In this document: positions 25,550-33,942 of the stretch, piece after piece
Numbering within the stretch: the stretch's first letter is position 1
Layout: each line of letters opens with the position of its first letter
From: Zwartia hollandica
Lineage (GTDB): Bacteria; Pseudomonadota; Gammaproteobacteria; Burkholderiales; Burkholderiaceae_B
Assembly: GCF_019923725.1 (NCBI RefSeq)
Contig: NZ_JAHXRI010000006.1
Location: 558,001 to 622,000, forward strand
Length of the DNA stretch: 64,000 nt
Reading direction: 5' to 3'
The notes under the pieces: model-generated
Database searches by the model: none
What the model was told of the DNA's origin: nothing
What the model saw: the letters and a program-made list of their open reading frames with translations, nothing else
Translations under genes and position numbers: made by a program

Positions 25550-26881
25550 TTATAAGACGTAACGGGCGAGATCCTGACTGCCAGCCGCTTCAGCTAACTT
25601 GTCATTCACGTAGGCTGCATCGATGCTGATGGTTTTGCCACTGCTTGCTGTTGCGTCAAAGGATAAGTCTTCGAGCAACTTTTCCATCACGGTGTACAGC
25701 CGACGGGCACCAATGTTTTCTGTACGCTCGTTCACGTCGAACGCGAGCTCAGCCAGGCGTGCAACCCCCTCTTCTGTAAACGACAGTTGTACGTCCTCGG
25801 TTGCAAGCAGTGCAGTGTACTGTTTGGTGAGCGACGCATCGGTGTCACAGAGAATGCGGACAAAGTCTTTGGCAGTGAGCGATTCAAGCTCAACGCGGAT
25901 CGGAAAGCGTCCCTGTAATTCGGGGATGAGATCGGAGGGACGAGACAGGTGAAACGCACCGGAGGCGATAAACAGAATGTGGTCCGTCCGGATCATGCCG
26001 TATTTGGTTGTGACGGTCGTACCCTCAACGAGCGGCAACAGATCGCGCTGCACGCCCTGGCGCGATACATCGGCACCACCGGTTTCTTGACGCGTAGCGA
26101 TTTTGTCGATCTCGTCCAAAAACACGATGCCGTGCTGTTCGACTTTGTTGATGGCAACTGTTTTGATGTCATCTTCATTGATCCGCTTGGAGGCTTCTTC
26201 CTCAACGAGGAGTTTGAACGCTTCTTTCACCGTCATCTTGCGCGATTTCTTTTTGTCTTGCGACAAGCCGGCAAACATACCCTTGAGTTGCTCAGCCATA
26301 TCCTCCATGCCGGGCGGCGTCATGATGTCCATCTTGGGCATTGTCTGCGCCACATCGATTTCAATTTCTGTGGCGTCGAGCTGTCCTTCACGCAGCCGTT
26401 TGCGAAAGGTCTGGCGCGTGGCGTTCTCTTCGCGAATTGGTGAGCCATCTGCAGCCCGGGGTGGTGCAAGCAACACGTCAAGAATACGATCTTCGGCTGA
26501 ATCCTCCGCGAGCGTGCGCACGCGTTTCATTTCTTGTTCGCGTGTTTGCTTGATGGCGATTTCTGCGAGATCACGAATAATCGTGTCAACATCACGGCCG
26601 ACGTAGCCCACCTCGGTGAATTTGGTCGCCTCAATTTTGATGAAAGGTGCATCCGCGAGTTTGGCGAGGCGACGTGCGATCTCGGTTTTGCCAACACCGG
26701 TTGGTCCGATCATCAGAATGTTTTTTGGATGAATTTCGCTGCGCAGCGGCTCAGAAACTTGCTGGCGACGCCAGCGGTTGCGCAGCGCAACGGCGACAGA
26801 GCGCTTGGCTTTTTGTTGTCCGACGATATTCTTGTCGAGTTCCGAGACAATCTCACTAGGGGTCATCGATGAGGCAGACAT
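25550..26881 (-). CDS. hslU: ATP-dependent protease ATPase subunit HslU
   Basis: 443 residues. AAA+ motifs: Walker [16 protein letters not shown] (about 59-73), Walker [11 protein letters not shown], sensor regions [19 protein letters not shown] and [17 protein letters not shown]. The inserted I-domain lies between about 110 and 240. The C-terminus ends ARYVL, the tail that docks into HslV. With HslV it forms a heat-shock unfoldase-protease. It starts 12 bases after hslV. Met6 is an alternative start. Confidence 0.97.
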   Translation of the reverse strand: MSASSMTPSEIVSELDKNIVGQQKAKRSVAVALRNRWRRQQVSEPLRSEIHPKNILMIGPTGVGKTEIARRLAKLADAPFIKIEATKFTEVGYVGRDVDTIIRDLAEIAIKQTREQEMKRVRTLAEDSAEDRILDVLLAPPRAADGSPIREENATRQTFRKRLREGQLDATEIEIDVAQTMPKMDIMTPPGMEDMAEQLKGMFAGLSQDKKKSRKMTVKEAFKLLVEEEASKRINEDDIKTVAINKVEQHGIVFLDEIDKIATRQETGGADVSRQGVQRDLLPLVEGTTVTTKYGMIRTDHILFIASGAFHLSRPSDLIPELQGRFPIRVELESLTAKDFVRILCDTDASLTKQYTALLATEDVQLSFTEEGVARLAELAFDVNERTENIGARRLYTVMEKLLEDLSFDATASSGKTISIDAAYVNDKLAEAAGSQDLARYVL

Positions 26882-26893
26882 GGTGATTCCAGC

Positions 26894-27430
26894 TTATTCG
26901 AGTGTTTCAATCAGATGTTGCTGATTGGTGTAGATGCAGAGGTCGCCCGCGATCTCGAGCGATTGTTTGACGATATCGTGTGGCGAAAGTTCAGTGTGAC
27001 GTAGTAGGGCCATTGCGGCTGATTGGGCATAGGCGCCACCTGAGCCGATCGCAGCTAAACCGTTTTCGGGCTCAAGTACGTCGCCATTGCCTGTCAGGAC
27101 AAGTGTGTGGTCACGATCAGCGACGATCAGCATGGCTTCGAGTCGGCGCAGGACGCGATCCGTGCGCCAATCACGCGTAAGCTCAACGGCTGCCCGCATC
27201 AAGTTACCTTGATGCTTTTCCAGTTTGCCTTCGAAGCGCTCTTGCAAGGTAAAGGCGTCGGCCGTTGCTCCAGCAAAGCCCGCCAGAATCTTGTCGTGAT
27301 ACAGGCGACGAATTTTCCGCGCTGTGCCTTTGATGATGATGTTACCAAGCGTGACCTGGCCATCGCCGCCGAGCGCAACCTGGTTACCGCGGCGAACGCA
27401 AACGATGGTGGTTCCGTGAAATTGTTCCAT
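26894..27430 (-). CDS. hslV: ATP-dependent protease peptidase subunit HslV
   Basis: 178 residues from ATG 27430; a GTG two codons upstream is possible. The short propeptide MEQFHG is followed by TTIVCVRRG, where the first threonine (Thr7) becomes the N-terminal nucleophile after processing. [16 protein letters not shown] is the conserved proteasome-like segment. The two stacked hexamers are gated by HslU, encoded next. A direct repeat and hairpin lie just upstream (27434-27482). Confidence 0.96.
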   Translation of the reverse strand: MEQFHGTTIVCVRRGNQVALGGDGQVTLGNIIIKGTARKIRRLYHDKILAGFAGATADAFTLQERFEGKLEKHQGNLMRAAVELTRDWRTDRVLRRLEAMLIVADRDHTLVLTGNGDVLEPENGLAAIGSGGAYAQSAAMALLRHTELSPHDIVKQSLEIAGDLCIYTNQQHLIETLE

Positions 27431-27433
27431 ATA

Positions 27434-27482
27434 CACACTCTAGAGAGAACAAGGGCACACTCTAGATGATTGGAGTGTGCCC
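27434..27482. repeat. Direct repeat and hairpin between dksA and hslV
   Basis: The 11-mer CACACTCTAGA occurs at 27434-27444 and 27456-27466, a 22-base period. The second copy also forms a perfect 10-bp stem GGGCACACTC (27453-27462) with GAGTGTGCCC (27473-27482). On the minus strand the stem is followed by TTGTTCTCTCT, so it may end dksA transcripts; the repeats may alternatively be a protein-binding site for hslVU. Confidence 0.45.
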
Positions 27483-27536
27483 GTTGGCGGTGAATCGTAA
27501 ACGCTAAGCTTAAACGCAGAGATTAAACGTGTGCGT

Positions 27537-28214
27537 TTAATCCCCGAACATCTTTTGACGCATTTCGCGACGCTCCTGAGCTTCAAGCGACAGTGTCGCG
27601 GTTGGGCGAGCTAACAAACGACGCAGGCCAATGGGCTCTCCGGTTTCTTCGCACCAGCCGTACTCGCCAGCGTCAATACGTGCAATGGACTGCTGTACTT
27701 TCTTGAGTAGTTTGCGTTCGCGGTCGCGAGTACGCAACTCAAGCGCATGCTCTTCTTCGATCGTAGCGCGGTCAGCGGGATCGGGTACGAATTGTGTTTC
27801 GCGCAAGTGCTCGGTCGTCGCACCTGCGTTGCTCAAGATTTCCTGCTCAAGCTGGCGCAGACGGTCACGGAAGAAGCCAAGCTGACGCTCGTTCATATAT
27901 TCCGATTCGGGCATACGCAGCAGTTCGCTTTCTGTGGGCAGGTTGTTCTCAGACAAATCGCCAGCATTGAAAGGTTTTTTCTTGGCTACTTTTGCTTCAA
28001 CAGCAGGAGCGGTTTTAACTGGCACAGTCTTTGCGGGCGCCTTGGCTGCAGGCTTCGCAGAGGTTTTCGCAGCAGGAGCTTTAGGAGCGGGCTGTTTGGC
28101 GGGTGCTGGTTTAGCAGCGACTGCACTTTTGGCGGGTGCGGACGGTTTTTTTGTCACGGCGGCTTTGCTTGCGCTGGCCTTGCCTGCTACGGGTTTTGCT
28201 GCCTTGGTTGCCAT
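27537..28214 (-). CDS. dksA: RNA polymerase-binding protein DksA, zinc-finger cysteines mostly lost
   Basis: 225 residues from ATG 28214 (GGAGTCCTTT just upstream); a longer frame overlaps the neighbouring gene. Residues 1-80 are a Lys/Ala/Pro-rich low-complexity extension. The coiled-coil domain follows, with the essential tip motif DPADRA (Asp145, Asp148, Ala150). In the C-terminal globular part only Cys188 remains of the four zinc ligands of E. coli DksA; the others correspond to Thr191, Ser209 and Ala212 (WCEETGEPIG, TLSLEA). Cysteine-poor DksA proteins keep their fold without zinc and work with ppGpp at rRNA promoters. It lies 43 bases downstream of a COG0523 metallochaperone gene. Confidence 0.93.
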   Translation of the reverse strand: MATKAAKPVAGKASASKAAVTKKPSAPAKSAVAAKPAPAKQPAPKAPAAKTSAKPAAKAPAKTVPVKTAPAVEAKVAKKKPFNAGDLSENNLPTESELLRMPESEYMNERQLGFFRDRLRQLEQEILSNAGATTEHLRETQFVPDPADRATIEEEHALELRTRDRERKLLKKVQQSIARIDAGEYGWCEETGEPIGLRRLLARPTATLSLEAQERREMRQKMFGD

Positions 28215-28257
28215 AAAGGACTCCATAAAATAAATTCTGCACGCGAGCGCAGAGGTA

Positions 28258-29370
28258 CTACTTGGCCAAGCACTGCTCCAGACCTTTGGTAAAGATCTCT
28301 TGGGGCAACTTGCGTCCGATGAAAACCATTTTGGTGGATTTTTTTTCGTTGGCCAGCCAGGGTTTGCCGGGTTCGGCACCCATCAACATATGCACGCCCT
28401 GAAACAACATGCGCTTGTTGATGCCTTTCATGTACAAAATACCTTTGTAACGCAGCAGATCGGGGCCATAGACTTGGACCACGCCGCCTAAAAATTCTTC
28501 CAAGCGCTCTGGATCAAAAGGTTTGTCTGACTTGAATACAAATGCGCCGATGGTGTCATCGTGTGCGGGTTTTGGGTGGTGATGATCGGGATGCGAGCAG
28601 TTCGCATGATCGTGATCATGGTCGTGATGATGATCATGGTGGTGATCGTGATCATGGTCATGATCGTGGTCATGTGCCGCGTCAGGATGTTCGTCTGCCA
28701 GAAAAAGGGGATCAATATCCAGAATCGTGTTCAGGTTAAAGCCGCTGATGTCTATCAGCTGCTTAAGGTCGGTTTCCCCGAAATTGACGACTTCAATCGA
28801 CGCGCGTGGGTTCATGTGTACGATGCGGCTTCGCAAAGTCGCGAACTCAGCATCGGTCACTAGGTCTTTTTTAGAAACTAGGATGCGATCGGCAAAGCCA
28901 ACCTGTTTTTGCGCTTCTTCCTGTTCGTCGAGTGTTGCCATGCCGTGCTTGGCGTCAACGATCGTCACGACCGCGTCTAGGCGGTAGTACTCAGCGATAT
29001 CGTCGTCCATAAAGAAGGTCTGGCAGACCGGACCGGGGTTAGCCATCCCAGTGGTTTCAATAATCACGCGCTCGAAATTCAAATCGCCCGCCTGACGACG
29101 CTTACGCAGATCGTTCAGCGTACGCATCAAGTCGCCGCGCACGGTGCAGCAAACGCAGCCGTTAGAGAGCTCGATGATTTCTTCGTCTTGATCTTGTACG
29201 AGCAAGTCGTTATCGATACTTTCCGGTCCGAACTCGTTCTCAATCACGGCGATACGCTTGCCGTGGTATTCCGTCAGGATACGTTTGAGGAGTGTCGTTT
29301 TGCCCGCACCGAGAAAGCCGGTGAGGATCGTGACGGGGACCATTTTGTCCAAACTACTTGGGGAATTCAT
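28258..29370 (-). CDS. COG0523 (CobW/G3E) GTPase metallochaperone with His-rich loop
   Basis: 370 residues. GTPase motifs: Walker A GFLGAGKTT (18-26), ETTGMANPGP and SKKD (167-170) for guanine. The family metal site CVCC is at 72-75 (SNGCVCCTVRGD). Residues 228-270 are dominated by His-Asp repeats, a metal-storage loop of the zinc-linked COG0523 group. A CobW C-terminal domain follows (FVFKSDKPFDPERLEEFLG). It probably delivers zinc or another divalent metal to a client enzyme. The close dksA neighbour, itself low in zinc ligands, supports a link to zinc economy. The client and regulator are not visible here. Confidence 0.92.
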   Translation of the reverse strand: MNSPSSLDKMVPVTILTGFLGAGKTTLLKRILTEYHGKRIAVIENEFGPESIDNDLLVQDQDEEIIELSNGCVCCTVRGDLMRTLNDLRKRRQAGDLNFERVIIETTGMANPGPVCQTFFMDDDIAEYYRLDAVVTIVDAKHGMATLDEQEEAQKQVGFADRILVSKKDLVTDAEFATLRSRIVHMNPRASIEVVNFGETDLKQLIDISGFNLNTILDIDPLFLADEHPDAAHDHDHDHDHDHHHDHHHDHDHDHANCSHPDHHHPKPAHDDTIGAFVFKSDKPFDPERLEEFLGGVVQVYGPDLLRYKGILYMKGINKRMLFQGVHMLMGAEPGKPWLANEKKSTKMVFIGRKLPQEIFTKGLEQCLAK

Positions 29371-29632
29371 GTGCGGATTAACTTCAAAAACGGTAAGGGT
29401 GCAGTAGGCACCGGACCATGCCTAGACTGAAAGGCAAGGCGGGATTACAGCACAGCCCACGACAAGGGGCAAACATTCTGGAATGGGGGTTTGTACGCGT
29501 ACTTTGTCAAATTACTTAGTAAAAATACCTGATGAGTTCAGCTTAGCAGATACAAATTTCAATACCCTGACAAATGGGGGTGATTTCAGGGATTTCAATA
29601 GGAAAGTTTATTTTAGCAAAATAAACTTTGAC
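29371..29632. other. AT-rich intergenic region upstream of the COG0523 gene
   Basis: 262 bases without a convincing gene. It must contain the promoter of the metallochaperone operon (near 29400) and the end of xerC. I looked for a Zur-type palindrome and did not find a clear one. The right third (about 29500-29632) is markedly richer in A+T than the surroundings and carries the perfect inverted repeat at 29603-29629. Confidence 0.5.
29603..29629. repeat. Perfect 12-bp inverted repeat after xerC
   Basis: AAAGTTTATTTT (29603-29614), loop AGC, AAAATAAACTTT (29618-29629), three bases after the xerC stop on the minus strand. It can fold as a long A-U hairpin, unlike a normal GC-rich terminator and without a following T tract. 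It may protect the mRNA end or be a DNA-binding palindrome. Confidence 0.5.
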
Positions 29633-30598
29633 TTAGCTTTTGCGACCTGCGCGTGGATGTGCAGAATCATAAGCGCGTGCCAGATGCTGAAAATCCAGTC
29701 TTGTATAGAGCTGGGTAGTGGAAATATTGGCGTGGCCAAGCATTTCTTGTACGGCACGCAAATCTTGGGCGGACTGCAAGACATGGCTGGCGAAGCTATG
29801 ACGCAAAACGTGTGGGTGTACGTGGGTGGGCAAGCCTGCCACAAGCGCCAAGCGGGTGAGCTGGGATTGCACGACGCGTGGGCTAATGCGTCGTCCTCGG
29901 GCGCCTAGAAACAACGCTGTGGCATCGGTCTCGGGCGCTTGCGTGAGCGCCAGCGCTGGCCGGGCCTCTAGCCATTGCACCAGACTTGTTCGAGCCTGGG
30001 CGCCGATGGGGACCGAGCGGCGCTTGCCACCTTTGCCCAGCACGTGCACCTCTTGTTCGGCCAGGTCAATCCAGCCGGCGGAGGTGTATTCCTTGGCTTG
30101 GGTGTATTGCAGATCCAGACTCACCAGCTCACTGAGCCGCAGTCCACTCGAATAAAAGAGCTCAAACATGGCGCGATCGCGCAGCCCGACCGGATCCGTG
30201 CGCGTGGTCAACACCGTTGCGTCCAGTAGAGCTTGTGTTTGATCGACAGACAAGGCTTTGGGCAAACTGCGTTTGATCTTTGGCGCACGGACGTCGGCCG
30301 CGGGGTTCGCAGGCATCTTGGCTTGCGGTGCCCACCATTTGAAAAATCCGCGCCAGGCGGCCAGCATACGCGCGAGGCTTCGTGCGCTGTGCCCTTGCGC
30401 GTGCAGGCGCCCTAAATAGTGACGAATATTGCCATTGACGATTTGCTCAAGAGGCTTGCCCTCGTGAAGCCTGACGAGCTGTTGCAGGTCGCGACGATAG
30501 GCCTCTAGCGTGTGAACTGAATAGCGCCGGTTGCGCTCCAGGTGTGTAAGCCACAGAACGGTGCTTTCAGGCAGTAGCGGCTCGTTGGCCTCGGTCAT
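29633..30598 (-). CDS. xerC: Tyrosine recombinase XerC
   Basis: 321 residues. An N-terminal SAM-like core-binding domain (about 8-100) is followed by the catalytic domain with Arg in SSGLRLSELVSL, Lys in LGKGGKRRSVPI, His-x-x-Arg in HVLRHSFASHVL, His in LGHANISTTQLYT and the nucleophile Tyr in the same motif. XerC acts with XerD at dif to resolve chromosome dimers. It follows the DUF484 gene by five bases, the conserved dapF-DUF484-xerC order of proteobacteria, so it is the housekeeping enzyme and not a phage integrase. Confidence 0.95.
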   Translation of the reverse strand: MTEANEPLLPESTVLWLTHLERNRRYSVHTLEAYRRDLQQLVRLHEGKPLEQIVNGNIRHYLGRLHAQGHSARSLARMLAAWRGFFKWWAPQAKMPANPAADVRAPKIKRSLPKALSVDQTQALLDATVLTTRTDPVGLRDRAMFELFYSSGLRLSELVSLDLQYTQAKEYTSAGWIDLAEQEVHVLGKGGKRRSVPIGAQARTSLVQWLEARPALALTQAPETDATALFLGARGRRISPRVVQSQLTRLALVAGLPTHVHPHVLRHSFASHVLQSAQDLRAVQEMLGHANISTTQLYTRLDFQHLARAYDSAHPRAGRKS

Positions 30599-30603
30599 TG
30601 TTT

Positions 30604-31308
30604 TTAAGCGCGGGTGTTAAGCGTTGGGATATCGGGGCTGCCTGAACCGTCAGCGCTGCTCAAGCGAGTGAGTGCTGCACTGGCTAGGATTCCTACCGTC
30701 TGCAAAAAGGCACGACCCATGTCTGGCGCAAAGCGCTCGGCATCGTCCGAGCCCAGCACAAGCAGCCCAAACGCGGGCGCATTTGGCGCAGGGCGCAGAG
30801 CTAGCACCGCAAATGAGGCCGGCGGAGTTCTGAGCCAGCTCGCGGCAGTTAGTTTGGTGTCGCTACCGCAATAAGGGGTGGTGAGTGCGTTGGCGTAGTC
30901 ACGTACTTCATCTGATACGGCCTCGCCAATGCCTTCCTCGGGAAGGTCCAGGTCCCACAGACGCATACCGACTTCTTGCAAATTGAACTGTTCGCTCAAA
31001 CCTTGCGCAACTTGCTCGGGTACTTGCGCGCCGATGGGCTCGGCCAGCATGCGCACGCACCAGCGGTTGAGCTTGTCGGTTGTTAATTCATTTAGCGCTG
31101 CATTGCGTACGAGCTCGGCGAGGCGAAACTCAAAGTCCTTCAGGCGTTCGCGAAGGGTCAAAATTTGACGTTCGCCGAGCGAAATCGCGCGCGCTTGGTG
31201 GGGATGCGGGACCTCGATCGTTGAGAACAGCTCGGCGTGTTGCACAAAGAACTCTGGGTGCTCTTGCAGAAAGCGTGCAACATTCTGTGCGGTTAGCGAA
31301 TCAGTCAT
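30604..31308 (-). CDS. DUF484 family protein
   Basis: 234 residues. The start VARFLQEHPEFFVQHAELFSTIEVPHP and the following SLGERQILTLRERLKDFE are diagnostic of DUF484, a GAF-like domain protein that accompanies dapF and xerC. Residues 55-80 may form a coiled coil before the GAF-like region (about 90-215). Function is not established. Confidence 0.92.
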   Translation of the reverse strand: MTDSLTAQNVARFLQEHPEFFVQHAELFSTIEVPHPHQARAISLGERQILTLRERLKDFEFRLAELVRNAALNELTTDKLNRWCVRMLAEPIGAQVPEQVAQGLSEQFNLQEVGMRLWDLDLPEEGIGEAVSDEVRDYANALTTPYCGSDTKLTAASWLRTPPASFAVLALRPAPNAPAFGLLVLGSDDAERFAPDMGRAFLQTVGILASAALTRLSSADGSGSPDIPTLNTRA

Positions 31309-31336
31309 GGCTACCTACTCGTTAAAAATGCGTGAA

Positions 31337-32227
31337 CTAAATACCCGCTGGGATCGAGGCCACCAAACGGTCGATATCAATACTGCTAGAAAAAACAGTC
31401 GTGGTGGGACCCGTCATGCGCAGCGCGCTGCCGTCCCACTCAATCGTGAGCCAGCCACCTCGTGCACGCAAGCGTACGGGCGAGTCGAGCAGCCCGCGTC
31501 GAATCCCGGCAGCGACTGCTGCGCAGGCGCCGGTGCCGCACGCAAGTGTTTCGCCTGCCCCGCGTTCATACACGCGCAAGTAAGCGGTGTGCCGATCAAC
31601 GATTTGCAGAAAACCAGCATTCACGCGACGTGCAAAGCGCGGATGGGACTCAATTAAGGGGCCGACTTGTGCAACGGGGGCGCGATCGACGTCGGTGACC
31701 ACTTGCACGGCATGCGGATTGGAGATCGCCACAGCTGAAAGCCAAACGAGCTGTTCTGTCCCGTTCACTTGCAGCGGCAGGCCATAAAGTGTGTCTGTCC
31801 CTTCAGTGCGTGTCGCGAGCCCGGTCACATCAAAGGGCAGATCTTCTGGTGCAAAGCGGGTTTGCCCCATGTCTACCACCACATCACCGTTGGGCAAGGC
31901 CTCAAGCGTGATGAGGCCTGTAGCGATTTCAGCGCGCAACGGATTGCGGGAGGAGAGCTTTTGTTCGTGTACGAATTTAACGAAACAGCGAGCGCCATTG
32001 CCGCAGTGTTCGACTTCGCCACCATCTGCATTAAAAATCCGGTAGCGAAAATCCGCCTCGGGGTGCAGTGGGGTATCGACCAGCAGGATCTGGTCGCAAC
32101 CGATGCCGAATTGCCGGTGAGCGAGCGCCCGTGCACGGTCGGGGGTCATGTCAATGGACTGACGCACCCCGTCGAGCATGACAAAATCATTGCCCAAGCC
32201 GTGCATTTTTGTGAAGTTCCAAATCAT
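31337..32227 (-). CDS. dapF: Diaminopimelate epimerase
   Basis: 296 residues from ATG 32227, giving the standard N-terminus [15 protein letters not shown]; an ATG 18 bases upstream is less likely. The two catalytic cysteines are in [13 protein letters not shown] and [13 protein letters not shown]. It converts LL- to meso-diaminopimelate for lysine and peptidoglycan. It leads the dapF-DUF484-xerC set, 28 bases before DUF484, and is divergent from metK. Confidence 0.96.
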   Translation of the reverse strand: MIWNFTKMHGLGNDFVMLDGVRQSIDMTPDRARALAHRQFGIGCDQILLVDTPLHPEADFRYRIFNADGGEVEHCGNGARCFVKFVHEQKLSSRNPLRAEIATGLITLEALPNGDVVVDMGQTRFAPEDLPFDVTGLATRTEGTDTLYGLPLQVNGTEQLVWLSAVAISNPHAVQVVTDVDRAPVAQVGPLIESHPRFARRVNAGFLQIVDRHTAYLRVYERGAGETLACGTGACAAVAAGIRRGLLDSPVRLRARGGWLTIEWDGSALRMTGPTTTVFSSSIDIDRLVASIPAGI

Positions 32228-32541
32228 GGAAGCATTATCCCCCATTTACCCCACAGGGAGCAGGTCTACATGGTTGTTACCTGAAGGTGTAAGGGTATAT
32301 GCAGACGTAATTACAACAATTGATTAATTTCGCATAAAATACCGACAGTCGCTGAGTTAACCGACAACTTGCGGAGCGACTACGCTGGGCCTAAGCCGAT
32401 GTGCTGGGCCGGCATAAAAATAATTCCGCTAAAGCGTCGCGCCCATTCCAGCGTCTCTCAGCGTCTTTGACAGGTGAAGGTACGGGGTGCAACGCACCTC
32501 CTTAACCTACCCCTCTGGTATATCCAGAAAAGGACGTGAGT
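32228..32541 (+). promoter_or_regulatory. Divergent dapF/metK region with structured metK leader
   Basis: 314 bases with no gene. TAAAAT at 32335-32340 is a possible -10 for metK, which would give a leader of about 195 nt. Near the start codon are a 7-bp hairpin with loop AAC (GGGGTGC 32484-32490 with GCACCTC 32494-32500), a second hairpin TCTGG/CCAGA (32514-32528), and the ribosome site AAGGA (32530-32534). TCCTT at 32499-32503, partly inside the first hairpin, is fully complementary to that AAGGA. I do not recognise a known SAM riboswitch class. Confidence 0.45.
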
Positions 32542-33708
32542 ATGTCTAAAACTAGCGATTATCTCTTTACCTCTGAATCGGTTTCTGAAGGCCATCCAGA
32601 CAAGGTCGCTGACCAAGTCTCCGATGCCATTCTGGACGCGATCTTCACCCAAGACCCCAACGCCCGTGTCGCCGCTGAAACGCTGTGTAACACTGGTTTG
32701 GTCGTGTTGGCCGGTGAAATCACCACCTCGGCAAACGTCGACTACATCCAAGTCGCACGTGACACCATCAAGCGCATCGGCTACGACAATACCGACTACG
32801 GTATCGACTACAAAGGCTGCGCGGTGCTGGTTGCCTATGACAAACAGTCTCCTGACATTGCGCAGGGTGTCGATCGTTCGTCCGAAGACTATTTGAACCA
32901 GGGCGCTGGCGACCAGGGTCTGATGTTCGGTTACGCGTGTAACGAAACTCCTGACTTGATGCCTGCCCCAATCTGGTACGCGCACCGTTTGGTCCAGCGC
33001 CAGAGCGAACTGCGTAAAGATGGTCGTCTGCCTTGGCTGCGTCCAGACGCGAAGTCACAAGTGACCTTCCGTTATGTCGATGGCAAGCCCGTCGAAGTAG
33101 ACACCGTCGTGCTGTCGACCCAGCATGCTCCTGAGATCTCGCAGACAGCGATTCATGAGGCTGTGATCGAAGACATCATTCGTCCAAGCTTCCCAGCGGG
33201 TCTTTTGACGGCAAAAACCAAGTTCCTGATCAACCCGACTGGTCGCTTTGTGATCGGCGGACCACAGGGCGACTGCGGTTTGACGGGTCGCAAGATCATT
33301 GTTGATACCTACGGTGGCGCATGCCGTCACGGTGGCGGTGCGTTCTCGGGCAAGGATCCTTCAAAGGTTGACCGCTCGGCTGCTTATGCAGCACGTTATG
33401 TTGCTAAGAACATCGTGGCTGCCGGCTTGGCCAGCAAGTGCGAAGTGCAGGTGAGCTACGCGATTGGCGTGGCAGAACCGATCAACATCACGGTTAACAC
33501 CGATGGTACGGGCGTGGTTTCTGACGAGCAGTTGTCCAAGTTGGTGCGCGAGCATTTCGACTTGCGTCCAAAAGGCATCGTCAACATGCTTAACCTTTTG
33601 CGTCCGATCTACAGCAAGACAGCCGCGTACGGGCACTTCGGCCGCAACGAGCCTGAGTTTAGCTGGGAAGCGACTGACAAAGCCGCAGCACTTAAGAAGG
33701 CCGTTTAA
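32542..33708 (+). CDS. metK: S-adenosylmethionine synthetase
   Basis: 388 residues from ATG 32542, with AAAAGGA seven bases before it; a GTG six bases upstream would sit on the ribosome site. Signature motifs are [29 protein letters not shown] and [19 protein letters not shown]. It makes SAM from methionine and ATP. The other SAM-cycle genes, ahcY and metF, lie 3-6 kb downstream. The leader appears structured (see 32228-32541). Its stop overlaps the next ATG by one base. Confidence 0.97.
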   Translation: MSKTSDYLFTSESVSEGHPDKVADQVSDAILDAIFTQDPNARVAAETLCNTGLVVLAGEITTSANVDYIQVARDTIKRIGYDNTDYGIDYKGCAVLVAYDKQSPDIAQGVDRSSEDYLNQGAGDQGLMFGYACNETPDLMPAPIWYAHRLVQRQSELRKDGRLPWLRPDAKSQVTFRYVDGKPVEVDTVVLSTQHAPEISQTAIHEAVIEDIIRPSFPAGLLTAKTKFLINPTGRFVIGGPQGDCGLTGRKIIVDTYGGACRHGGGAFSGKDPSKVDRSAAYAARYVAKNIVAAGLASKCEVQVSYAIGVAEPINITVNTDGTGVVSDEQLSKLVREHFDLRPKGIVNMLNLLRPIYSKTAAYGHFGRNEPEFSWEATDKAAALKKAV

Positions 33709-33899
33709 TGGCGGATACGAGCACGCCCGACTCGCCTTGCGTTGCGGTGTGCTCGACCTTGTTTGATGACATCTGTCGCGGCTGCGGACGCACCGTGATG
33801 GAAGTCTCAAACTGGGTGTTCATGGACGATGCTGAAAAAAAAGCCGTCTGGGTGCGCATCCGTGCGGAAGGCTACCCAAGACGGCCTGATAATTCATAA
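33708..33899 (+). CDS. DUF1289 domain protein
   Basis: 63 residues. The cysteine pattern CVAVCSTLFDDICRGCGRT followed by EVSNWVFMDDAEKKAVW is the DUF1289 (Fe-S-type small protein) signature. Function unknown. Its ATG shares a base with the metK stop, so translation is coupled. A strong terminator follows at 33905. Confidence 0.9.
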   Translation: MADTSTPDSPCVAVCSTLFDDICRGCGRTVMEVSNWVFMDDAEKKAVWVRIRAEGYPRRPDNS

Positions 33900-33904
33900 A
33901 AATA

Positions 33905-33942
33905 GCGCTTAGGGTGCAGTGCACGCCAAGCGCAATTTTTTT
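33905..33942 (+). terminator. Terminator of the metK-DUF1289 unit
   Basis: GCGCTT (33905-33910) pairs with AAGCGC (33928-33933), with further pairing inside, followed by a run of seven T at 33936-33942. AAAAAT precedes the stem, so it may also end the convergent dehydrogenase transcript. Confidence 0.8.

Noticed and set aside
29371-29480. Zur box upstream of the COG0523 gene
   Set aside because: No palindrome resembling the Zur consensus could be found by eye, so zinc control stays an inference from gene family.
29483-29908. 141-codon plus-strand frame over the xerC end
   Set aside because: It is largely antisense to xerC, with no recognisable motif or ribosome site.
32246-32541. A known SAM riboswitch before metK
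   Set aside because: I could not match the conserved cores of SAM-I, SAM-II or SAM-IV; only a general structured leader is reported.
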